Origin: Flavobacteriales bacterium
GTDB lineage: Bacteria > Bacteroidota > Bacteroidia > Flavobacteriales > Flavobacteriaceae
Direction: 5' to 3'
Length of the DNA: 36,522 bases
NCBI GenBank assembly: GCA_027023475.1
Contig: JALVVJ010000102.1
Location: 1 to 36,522 of the forward strand
In this document: in pieces, positions 1-6,975 of the stretch
How positions within the stretch are numbered: position 1 is the first letter of the stretch
How the letters are laid out: the number at the start of each line of letters is the position of its first letter
Position numbers and translations under genes: made by a program
The notes under the pieces: model-generated
What the model was told of the DNA's origin: nothing
The model's input: only the letters and a program-made list of their open reading frames with translations
Database searches by the model: none

Positions 1-286
1 CCGGAGGAAGCCCTACGCACGGGCGGGCGCGGGCAAGCGTAGGCGCAGCCCGCGCAAAAAGCAGCGAGCCGACAAGCCGCATTTGAGCGGACAGCCCGAC
101 GGCGACGAATTTCGGGCCGGCCGGTGCGAAAGCGCTCCGCCGCTTGAAGCAACGGCCGGTGCCCCGCCGCGGCGCGCGAAGCGCGCCGGGCGGCTCCCGC
201 ATTGCAAAGCAATGGCGGGAGCGCTGCGGACGTCAGTCCGCCGGCGGGGCCCCGAACGCAGGCGCCGGGGCGCCCAAAAAATAATT
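1..286 (+). repeat. Dispersed box element, copy 1 (5' end outside window)
   Basis: This GC-rich, gene-free stretch holds box B (GAGCGGACAGCCCG, 85-98) and box C (GGGCGCCCAAAAA, 268-280). Box A would lie left of the window. A hairpin CCTACGC/GCGTAGG (12-18/37-43) sits upstream of box B. Further hairpins lie between B and C, among them GGCGCGC-GAA-GCGCGCC and GCGGAC-GTCA-GTCCGC. The block CCCCGAACGCAGG just before box C recurs in copy 2. It is directly upstream of the synthetase gene. No credible gene is seen in it. Confidence 0.7.
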
Positions 287-327
287 ACGGAAAATTTGCT
301 AAATTGATAGACCAAATCCGGTATGCT

Positions 328-2151
328 ATGAAATGGTCGCCTACGCCCGAAATTGTCCGACAAAGCAATATTTACCGCGTGATGCGGGAATTGGGATTTG
401 AACAATATGCGGATTTTTACCGCTGGTCGATTGCCGAGCGTGAAAAGTTTTGGGAAACAACAACCAAGGCCTTGGGTATTGTGTTTCGCCGGCCTTATGA
501 GCGGGTGTTGGACCTGACCGAAGGAGTGGAACGGCCGCGTTGGTATGCCGGGGCCCGGATGAACATTGCCGATAGTTTGTTCGGTGCGCCGGCCGGGCAG
601 GCGGCTATCCGGTATGCCGGTGAACGGGACGGCGTGTTGCGGGAGATGAGTTACGCCGGTTTGGAGGCCTTGACCGGCGATATTTTGTATTCGCTTCGTA
701 AGGCGGGGTTGAAGCCCGGGGATTATGTGGGCATTGATATGCCGATGACGCCTATGGCGGTGGCGGTGTATATTGCGGCATTGCGGGGAGGCTTTCCGGT
801 GGTTACGGTGGCCGACAGTTTTTCGGCCGGGGAAATCAGGAAGCGTTTTGCCATTGCGCCGCCGCGTTTGGTGTTTACGCGGGATTATCTGTATCGCGGG
901 GGCAAGCAAATTCCTTTGTATGAAAAACTGATACAAGCCCGGGCGCCACGTTGTGTGGTGGTGCGCACCGGTGAGGTGGATTTGCGCGAAGGTGATATGT
1001 TTTGGGATGATTTTTTGGAAGCGGCCGGCGGACCGCAGGAAAATCACGAAGCCGACCCGATGGACCGTATTACGGTTTTGTTTTCGTCGGGCACCACATC
1101 GGCGCCCAAGGCCATTCCCTGGAATCATACTACGGCCGTTAAATCGGCGGCGGACGGGTTTTTTCATCACGACATTCATCCGGGCGACACGGTGGCTTGG
1201 CCCACCAATCTGGGGTGGATGATGGGGCCTTGGCTGATTTTTGCCACCTTGATTAACAAGGGAACAATGGCCCTGTATGACGGCATACCCACGGGTGAGG
1301 GTTTTGCCGGGTTTGTGCAAGATGCCGGAGTGAATATGTTGGGCGTTGTGCCGGCCCTGGTGCGGGCGTGGAAAAACCTGCCGGCGTGGAAGTGGGATTG
1401 GTCGGCCGTGAAGGTGTTCAGTTCCACAGGCGAGACTTCGCATCCGCGCGATATGGCCTGGCTGATGCAAGCGGCCGGCGGCCGGCCCGTTATCGAATAT
1501 TGTGGCGGCACCGAAATCGGGGGCGGATATGTTACATCCACCGTGGTGCAGGATAACTATCCTTCGACCTTTTCGACGCCGGCCCTGGGAAGCGAATTTG
1601 TGATTTTGGACGAGCATTTCCGGCCCGCGGATGCCGGCGAAGTGTTTTTGATTCCGCCCGCGATGGGGCTTTCGGTGGAATTGCTCAACAAAGACCACCA
1701 CCAAACCTATTATGCGGGTTTGCCGGAATGGGAAGGTAAAACCTTGCGCCGGCACGGGGATTATTTGGTGCGTATGGAAAACGGCTACTTCCGGGTGATG
1801 GGCCGCACGGACGACAGTATGAACCTGGGCGGCATTAAGGTGGGTGCCGGTCAGTTGGAAGAGGTGATCAACCGGCATCCGAACGTAAAAGAATCGGCGG
1901 CGGTGGCGGTGGCGCCACCCGAAGGCGGGCCGGCGCGTTTGGTGGTGTTTGCCGTGGTTTACCGGCCCCAAGAAGCGGAGGATTTGCAGCGGGAATTGCA
2001 ACGGCAAATACGCGAAAAGCTCAATCCGCTGTTTAAAATCCACCGCTTGGTTTTGCGCGACAGTTTGCCGCGGACGGCATCGGGAAAGATTATGCGGCGG
2101 GTGTTGCGCAAGGAATATGGCGAACAAGTTCAAGGAATGAACGGTGAATAA
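328..2151 (+). CDS. AMP-dependent acyl-CoA synthetase, acetoacetyl-CoA synthetase-like
   Basis: This is a 607-residue ANL-superfamily adenylate-forming enzyme that would activate a short carboxylic acid to its acyl-CoA by way of an acyl-AMP. The core motifs are in order: the phosphate-binding SSGTTSAPK near residue 250, YCGGTEIGGG near 390, RHGDY near 475, GRTDDSMNLGG near 491, and PRTASGK near 580, whose lysine is the usual adenylation lysine. The N-terminal segment with FYRWS resembles the cap of acetyl- and acetoacetyl-CoA synthetases. The frame stays open upstream to 202, but that part is repeat-derived, so the ATG at 328 is preferred. comEC begins six bases after its stop, suggesting co-transcription. 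The substrate cannot be read from sequence; acetate, acetoacetate or another short acid are possible. Confidence 0.85.
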   Translation: MKWSPTPEIVRQSNIYRVMRELGFEQYADFYRWSIAEREKFWETTTKALGIVFRRPYERVLDLTEGVERPRWYAGARMNIADSLFGAPAGQAAIRYAGERDGVLREMSYAGLEALTGDILYSLRKAGLKPGDYVGIDMPMTPMAVAVYIAALRGGFPVVTVADSFSAGEIRKRFAIAPPRLVFTRDYLYRGGKQIPLYEKLIQARAPRCVVVRTGEVDLREGDMFWDDFLEAAGGPQENHEADPMDRITVLFSSGTTSAPKAIPWNHTTAVKSAADGFFHHDIHPGDTVAWPTNLGWMMGPWLIFATLINKGTMALYDGIPTGEGFAGFVQDAGVNMLGVVPALVRAWKNLPAWKWDWSAVKVFSSTGETSHPRDMAWLMQAAGGRPVIEYCGGTEIGGGYVTSTVVQDNYPSTFSTPALGSEFVILDEHFRPADAGEVFLIPPAMGLSVELLNKDHHQTYYAGLPEWEGKTLRRHGDYLVRMENGYFRVMGRTDDSMNLGGIKVGAGQLEEVINRHPNVKESAAVAVAPPEGGPARLVVFAVVYRPQEAEDLQRELQRQIREKLNPLFKIHRLVLRDSLPRTASGKIMRRVLRKEYGEQVQGMNGE

Positions 2152-2157
2152 TAAGTT

Positions 2158-4173
2158 TTGAACCGCACCAATGCACCGGGTTTCGGCAAGCATCTGCCGC
2201 CTTTGTTTTTTGTTTTGCTGGGATGGATAGCCGGCGTGGCGGCAAATGTGCCGCTATCGTTGCGCGAGTGGATTTGGTTTTGGGGCGGCGGTTTGCTGTT
2301 GATGTATGCATTTCACCGGTTTGCCTGCCGGTGGGATTGGATGCGCTATGGATTTATGGCGGTGGCCGTAATGGTGGCTTTTGGCGCGGGGAGTTATTAT
2401 GCCCGTGCACGGATGCCGGAACCCGTTGTTCCGGCCCGACTTGACGGTGCACCGCATTATTTGGCTTTTGAGGTTACGGCCGGTTTGAAGCCGTCGAAAA
2501 AATTCAAGAGGTATTTTGTGCGCGTGTTTCGTGCCGATACGGCGGCGGTGGATTTCGGGGCGCTGTTGTATTTACCGGCAAACGATGAGGATTTAATACC
2601 CGGCCAAACCTATGGTTCCGTGTTCGGGGCAGGGGAAATCAAGGCATTGCCCGTTTTGCATTATCCGTATGGTTTTGACTACGGGCGTTATTTACGGCGG
2701 CATCATATCCACCGGCGATTGTTTGCCGTGGGTGGCGGGTTGAAGGAATTGGCCTACCGGAATCCTTGGCGCTATGTGCAGGCGCGGTTGCGGATGCGCA
2801 TCCGGGCGGCTTTGGCCCGTCATTTATCGCCCGAAAATTTTGCGGTGGCATCGGCTTTGCTTTTGGGCGAAAGGCAGGATTTGGACACGCGCACGCGTGA
2901 GGCCTTTATCGATGCGGGGGTGGTGCACGTGTTGGCCATTTCGGGGATGCACATCGGGATTTTGTTGTTTTTCCTGCGTTTCTTGTTTTCGCCCTTCCGG
3001 ATTCGTTACAAATGGTTGTATCACGGCGGGATATTGGCCATCCTGTGGTTTTATGCCTGGCTGACGGGTTTTTCGCCGTCGGTGTTGCGTGCGGTGATTA
3101 TGTTCGGATTTTTTCAATTGGCTTGGGAGGCCGAGCGGGAGGTTTCGGGTTTGCATATATTGGTTTTGGCGGGCTTTGTGATTTTGCTCATTAATCCGGC
3201 TATGGCGGGTGAAATCGGTTTTCAGCTGAGTTTCGGGGCGGTGGCGGCCATTATTTTGTTTTTCGGTTTGTTTAAGAAAATCTATTATCCGCGGAACAAA
3301 ATCCTGCAATATTTTACGGACTTACTTTATGTTTCCCTGGCGGCGCAATTTGGCGTGGTGCCTTTGGTGTTGATGTATTTCCACCGCTTTTCGCTTGGAT
3401 TTGTGGTGTCGAATTTTGTGGTTATTCCTTTGCTGACGGTGGTGTTGGGATTGGGTTTTTTGGCCATAGCGCTATTGATGTTCCGCTTGCCGGCGGGTTG
3501 GATATTGCAGGGTTTGGATATAACGCTGGGATGGATGAACGGACTCATTCACCGCATAGCGGCCTGGAAAATCGGGGTGATGAAGAATATCTATTTTTCG
3601 CCCGCATTGGCCGCCGGATTGTTTTTGTTTACCCTGGGTTTGTATTTGTGGTGGCAGCGTCCGGTGCGCAGACGGCTATTTTGGTTGGCGGGCGGAATTT
3701 TGGCTTTTCAACTGCTTTGGCTCCGGGATTACGACCGGCGGAAGCACAGTAGTGAATGGATTTTGACCGAACACAAGGGGAAGCCCTTACTTTTGGGCCG
3801 TAACGGAACGGAATTACATATTTTTTCGGATACGGCCGTTTACCGGGGCGTGGCAGCGGGATTTGTGCGCGAAGCCGGCGTGCGGCGGGTGGACACAGCC
3901 GCTTTTCCTGAGGTTTTCCGGTTGTCCGGCCGGCATTATTTGCTCCTGGACACGGTGGTTTCCGTGGCGCATTTACCGCGGGCCGATGTGTTGATCCTTC
4001 ACCGTTCGCCCAAGCTGAATTTGGATATGGTGCTTAACCGCACGGGCGCCAAGCACTTGATGGTGATGCCCTACAATTATGCCTACCTGCGAAGGCGTTG
4101 GGCGCAAACAGCCCGGGCACGGGGATTGGAATATACGGATTTGAGGGAGGTGGGGATGGTGAGGTTGGAGTAG
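2158..4173 (+). CDS. comEC: ComEC/Rec2-family DNA-uptake channel protein
   Basis: This 671-residue polytopic membrane protein belongs to the ComEC/Rec2 family, which carries single-stranded DNA across the inner membrane during natural transformation. Visible are N-terminal membrane segments, a soluble DUF4131-like part (about 90-190), and the Competence core with HVLAISGMHIGI (about 257-268) and FSPSVLRAV, followed by many hydrophobic helices. The C-terminal part (about 525-671) shows no HxHxDH signature of the metallo-beta-lactamase domain found in longer ComEC proteins. The frame is closed by TAA at 2152-2154, and the first possible start is TTG at 2158. The next in-frame GTG would cut into the first membrane helix, so TTG is taken. 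dprA, acting downstream in the same process, lies 12.6 kb away. Confidence 0.88.
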   Translation: MNRTNAPGFGKHLPPLFFVLLGWIAGVAANVPLSLREWIWFWGGGLLLMYAFHRFACRWDWMRYGFMAVAVMVAFGAGSYYARARMPEPVVPARLDGAPHYLAFEVTAGLKPSKKFKRYFVRVFRADTAAVDFGALLYLPANDEDLIPGQTYGSVFGAGEIKALPVLHYPYGFDYGRYLRRHHIHRRLFAVGGGLKELAYRNPWRYVQARLRMRIRAALARHLSPENFAVASALLLGERQDLDTRTREAFIDAGVVHVLAISGMHIGILLFFLRFLFSPFRIRYKWLYHGGILAILWFYAWLTGFSPSVLRAVIMFGFFQLAWEAEREVSGLHILVLAGFVILLINPAMAGEIGFQLSFGAVAAIILFFGLFKKIYYPRNKILQYFTDLLYVSLAAQFGVVPLVLMYFHRFSLGFVVSNFVVIPLLTVVLGLGFLAIALLMFRLPAGWILQGLDITLGWMNGLIHRIAAWKIGVMKNIYFSPALAAGLFLFTLGLYLWWQRPVRRRLFWLAGGILAFQLLWLRDYDRRKHSSEWILTEHKGKPLLLGRNGTELHIFSDTAVYRGVAAGFVREAGVRRVDTAAFPEVFRLSGRHYLLLDTVVSVAHLPRADVLILHRSPKLNLDMVLNRTGAKHLMVMPYNYAYLRRRWAQTARARGLEYTDLREVGMVRLE

Positions 4174-4292
4174 AATTTTATTAAGTTTTAGGAATAGATT
4201 TAGCTTGGAATTTATAGTGTTCCGTATTGGAAGATGTAAAAACTACATATTAATTTTTTGTCCATTCCGTGCTTTTTTCAAAGATAAATCCA

Positions 4293-4300
4293 TAGCTTTG
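4293..4300 (+). promoter_or_regulatory. Bacteroidota -7 box (TAGCTTTG) upstream of the fetA-like gene
   Basis: TAGCTTTG matches TAnnTTTG and ends 18 bases before the ATG at 4319. No good -33 TTG is seen at the usual spacing. The match supports choosing the ATG at 4319 over earlier in-frame starts. Confidence 0.5.
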
Positions 4301-4318
4301 TCCCGGATATTCGGGCAA

Positions 4319-4960
4319 ATGATACGCTTGGAAAACATCGGCTTGCAATTTGGCCATAAGCGGATTTTCGACGGACTGACGGCCCTGATTCCCGACGGTG
4401 CCAAAGTGGCCGTTAAAGGGGAATCGGGGAGTGGGAAGTCGAGTTTGCTACGGATTTTATTGGGTTTTGAACCGGCGGCCACCGGAAAGGTTTATTACGA
4501 CGATATGCTCTTGACGCCGGCCACAGTAGGGCGCATTCGCAGCCGGACGGCCTATGTGCCGCAGGATTTGGGTTTTACGGTGTTTCGCAGCACGCGGGAA
4601 TTGTTTTACACGCCCTTCCGGTTCAAAAACAACCGCCGGCTGATGCCCGAACCGGACAAGGTGGACGAACTATTTCAACAATTCGGCCTGCCGGCCGACA
4701 TTTTGGAGCGCGGCATCAAAGCCATTTCGGGCGGTCAAAAACAACGTTTGCTTTTGGCACAGGCCGTGTTGCTGGGTAAACCCGTTTTGCTTTTGGACGA
4801 ACCCTCATCGGCCCTGGACGAGGCCAACAGGATAAAAATAACCGAATACATCCTGCATTTGCCCGTAACGGTGATTGCTGCCACCCACGACGACTATTGG
4901 CTCCGGCAAGCCCGAACCATCATCGATTTGGATAAACTCACCCAAACCGCACAGCTATGA
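4319..4960 (+). CDS. ABC transporter ATP-binding protein, FetA/YbbL-like
   Basis: This is a 213-residue ABC ATPase. It shows Walker A GESGSGKSS (about 33-41), a Q-loop in YVPQD (about 80), signature SGGQKQR (about 137-143), Walker B VLLLDEP (about 157-163) and a switch histidine in ATHDD (about 187). The partner gene overlaps its end by four bases (ATGA) and encodes a UPF0014/FetB membrane protein. That identifies the pair as FetAB-like; in Escherichia coli this system is linked to iron export and oxidative-stress resistance. The open frame extends upstream to 4205, but the ATG at 4319 begins the normal ABC fold and has a TAnnTTTG box 18 bases before it. The metal specificity here is inferred from the family only. 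Confidence 0.85.
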   Translation: MIRLENIGLQFGHKRIFDGLTALIPDGAKVAVKGESGSGKSSLLRILLGFEPAATGKVYYDDMLLTPATVGRIRSRTAYVPQDLGFTVFRSTRELFYTPFRFKNNRRLMPEPDKVDELFQQFGLPADILERGIKAISGGQKQRLLLAQAVLLGKPVLLLDEPSSALDEANRIKITEYILHLPVTVIAATHDDYWLRQARTIIDLDKLTQTAQL

Positions 4961-5757
4961 AAGGAGCCATTGACATCGGTTGGTGGAAACTTTTGGCCGG
5001 CTATTTGCTGCTGCTGATACCCATTGTGTTTTTCCGCATATACCGCACGGGCTTGGTGCGGCCCACACTTACGGCCGTGGGCCGGATGACGGTTCAGTTG
5101 CTTTTGGTGGGCTTGTATTTGGAATACATTTTCCGCTGGGACAATCCTTGGCTTAACGGGCTTTGGGTGTTGGTGATGACGGTGGTTTCGTCCTACACGG
5201 TCATCCGGCGGACGGGCTTGCGGTTGCGGTTGTTTTTGTGGGCGGTGCTGGGGGCCACGATGATCAGCATTGTGTTGATCGATTTTTACTTTTTGGGCTT
5301 TGTTATCGGGTTGAAAAACATTTGGACGGCGCGTTATTTTATTCCCGTAACGGGTATGTTGCTGGGCAATTCGTTGAAAAACGTGATTATTGCCTTGGAC
5401 GCTTTTTATCACCGCATCGACGAGGAAGAAACCAGCTACCGCTGGCAGTTGGCCAACGGTGCCGAGCACAACGAAGCGCTATTGCCTTTTATGCAGCAGG
5501 CCTTACGCAAGGCCTTCAATCCGTTGATTGCCACCACGGCCGTAATGGGCTTAATTTCCTTGCCCGGAATGATGACGGGTCAGATTTTGGGCGGCTCCAA
5601 CCCTATGACGGCCGTCAAGTATCAAATACTGATTTTGCTGGTGATTTTTTCGTCCACCATTCTGAATGTATGGCTGACCATAAGGTTTTCGCGGCGGGTG
5701 GCCTTTGACGGGATGTTGAATTTGCGCAAGGATATTTTCGAGCGGGCAAAGAGTTAG
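4957..5757 (+). CDS. ABC transporter permease, FetB/YbbM (UPF0014) family
   Basis: This 266-residue inner-membrane protein has about seven hydrophobic segments and the family's conserved motifs: GMLLGNSLKNV near residue 130 and LPGMMTGQILGGSNPMTAVK near 200. It would form the membrane part of the exporter with the ATPase encoded just upstream. The start ATG overlaps the upstream stop as ATGA, so translation is probably coupled. The product ends normally at TAG, followed by a short hairpin GAAGCCC-TTC-GGGCTTC (5781-5797) without a T-tract, which already belongs to the repeat field. Length and motifs fit the family well. Iron as substrate is an inference from E. coli FetB. Confidence 0.88.
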   Translation: MKGAIDIGWWKLLAGYLLLLIPIVFFRIYRTGLVRPTLTAVGRMTVQLLLVGLYLEYIFRWDNPWLNGLWVLVMTVVSSYTVIRRTGLRLRLFLWAVLGATMISIVLIDFYFLGFVIGLKNIWTARYFIPVTGMLLGNSLKNVIIALDAFYHRIDEEETSYRWQLANGAEHNEALLPFMQQALRKAFNPLIATTAVMGLISLPGMMTGQILGGSNPMTAVKYQILILLVIFSSTILNVWLTIRFSRRVAFDGMLNLRKDIFERAKS

Positions 5758-5770
5758 GCGAATATGTTTT

Positions 5771-6066
5771 AAGGCGCTCCGAAGCCCTTCGGGCTTCTCC
5801 GCGGTTCCGGGAGCCCTTGCGCTCCGCCTTCGGCTCCGCGCCGGTCTCCCTCCACGGCTCCACAAGCCTTCGGCTTCCTTGTGCCAATGCAAAAGCCGCG
5901 CCTTGTCTTGCTTCGCAGCTTCGCGAACCGCCTTGCGGCGTTTCGCTTCGCGGGCCTCGGAACCCTCCGGTTTCCTCGGCGGTTCCGGGAGCCACCTTCG
6001 GCGTCTCCCTTCGCGACCCTCGGAGCCCTTCGGTCTCCTCGGGAGGCGGCGAAACCGCCCTGCGAT
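5771..6066 (-). repeat. GC-rich short-palindrome repeat (family 2)
   Basis: This run of short palindromes is built from GAAGCC...GGCTTC and GGGAGACC-type units. Read on the minus strand, 5804-5851 nearly matches 19899-19950: AGGGAGACC, then AGCCGAAGGCGGAGCG, then GGCTCCCGGAAC. Overlapping open frames on both strands arise from the scarcity of stops in GC-rich sequence and show no recognisable protein. Confidence 0.65.
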
Positions 6067-6070
6067 TTCG

Positions 6071-6285
6071 CCTTCAATGTTTACAGTAGCAGAGCGGTGT
6101 CATTCCGACGGAGCCGCGTAGCGGCGACTGCCTGTCCCGCACCGAAGGTCGGGAAGGAATCTCTTCGCATTCCGAACAATAGGAACGCAAAATTCCGTCC
6201 CGGATGAAGCATCCGTGTCGAGATTTCTCAGTCGCGCCCTTCGGGCACTCCATCGAAATGATACCCTCCTTCAATGTTTGCAGTA
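6071..6285. repeat. Inverted-repeat element flanked by 20-nt direct repeats (family 3)
   Basis: The core at 6098-6262 begins GTCATTCCGACGG and ends TCGAAATGATA, with internal GGAATCTC and GAGATTTCTC. This is an imperfect inverted repeat like the GTCATTtCGA...TCGAAATGAC spacers common in Bacteroidota (recalled, not searched). Direct repeats CCTTCAATGTTTRCAGTAGC lie on both sides (6071-6090, 6266-6285; 19 of 20 identical). Confidence 0.6.
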
Positions 6286-6357
6286 GCGGACAATCATAAA
6301 CCCGGATATTCCAACCAAGGCCGGATGTTTCATTGTGAACGCGCGATATATCGCGCG
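6279..6357 (+). repeat. Repeat family 4 ending in a CGCGCGATATATCGCGCG palindrome
   Basis: The unit runs from CAGTAGC through CCAACCAAGGC and ATGTTTCATTGT to a perfect 18-nt palindrome at 6340-6357. It aligns along its length with 35220-35300. In both places a box element begins a short way downstream on the same strand. Confidence 0.65.
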
Positions 6358-6364
6358 CAAAAAA

Positions 6365-6928
6365 GCGCCAGGGATGGGAGCGGTTATGCGGCGAAGGGTA
6401 GGCATCGCTTCAAGCATAAATTATCACACCAAGTTTTGTTCTTTTTGCCGATAACGGCATTGGCACCCCTTGCCATAGCTACGGCTATGCCTTCGGGGTT
6501 GCCTGCTTTGTTCTCGACAAAAATAACTACAACTTTTCCAATACTTTATGCTTGAAGCGATGCCGGCGCGGCATGGTTTGCTGCCGGCGAGCAGGCTCCG
6601 AGGAACCGAGGAGACATCGCAGCCGGCCCTTAGCAAACCGCCGCGGCCCGAGGCGCATTGGAGCGGACAGCCCGGTGGCTTCCACGTGAGGGCCGGCTTG
6701 CACGAGGACGATCCGTCGGCCGAAGTGCGCGCCGTGGCGCCGCCGCGGCGCCGAAGGCGCCGGGCGGATGGCCGGACGTATCCGACAGAAAATCAATGCG
6801 TCCCCTGCCCCGCGGCGAAGCCGCGGGGCAGGGCGAGAATAATTCCATTCCAACGTCCGGCCATCCGCCGCGGGCATCCGCCCACCGGCGGCGCCCCGAA
6901 CGCAGGAAGCCAGGCGCCCAAAAATTAT
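6365..6928 (+). repeat. Dispersed box element, copy 2 (type 1, longest)
   Basis: Box A GCGCCAGGGATGGGAGCGG is at 6365-6383, box B GAGCGGACAGCCCGG follows an ATTG near 6660-6675, and box C AGGCGCCCAAAAA starts at 6912. GGGATG of box A can pair with CAGCCC of box B around an A-G mismatch. Between A and B lies a 20-bp perfect inverted repeat (6401-6420/6545-6564). Between B and C lies a 17-bp one (6763-6779/6853-6869) enclosing a 12-bp hairpin (6805-6816/6820-6831). It fills the spacer just ahead of pbpC. Confidence 0.72.
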
Positions 6929-6975
6929 CCGCCCGGATTGATTATCTTCGTAAGTAGGATTCGGCTTATTCGCCT

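Noticed and set aside
202-327. Earlier start of the synthetase gene at 202
   Set aside because: The extra 42 residues come from the box element tail; the family N-terminus begins near the ATG at 328.
13-2193. A 726-codon minus-strand open frame opposite the synthetase gene
   Set aside because: It mirrors the real gene's codon pattern; the translation is His/Arg/Pro-rich with no known motif, while the plus strand has complete ANL motifs.
5815-6207. Overlapping open frames of 80-126 codons on both strands in the repeat field
   Set aside because: Arg/Ser/Pro-rich translations of short palindromes, open in several frames at once, no conserved protein features.
6274-6555. 93-codon plus-strand frame spanning family 4 and box element copy 2
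   Set aside because: It crosses repeat borders and has only a hydrophobic stretch that is the reverse of the inverted-repeat insert; no independent support.
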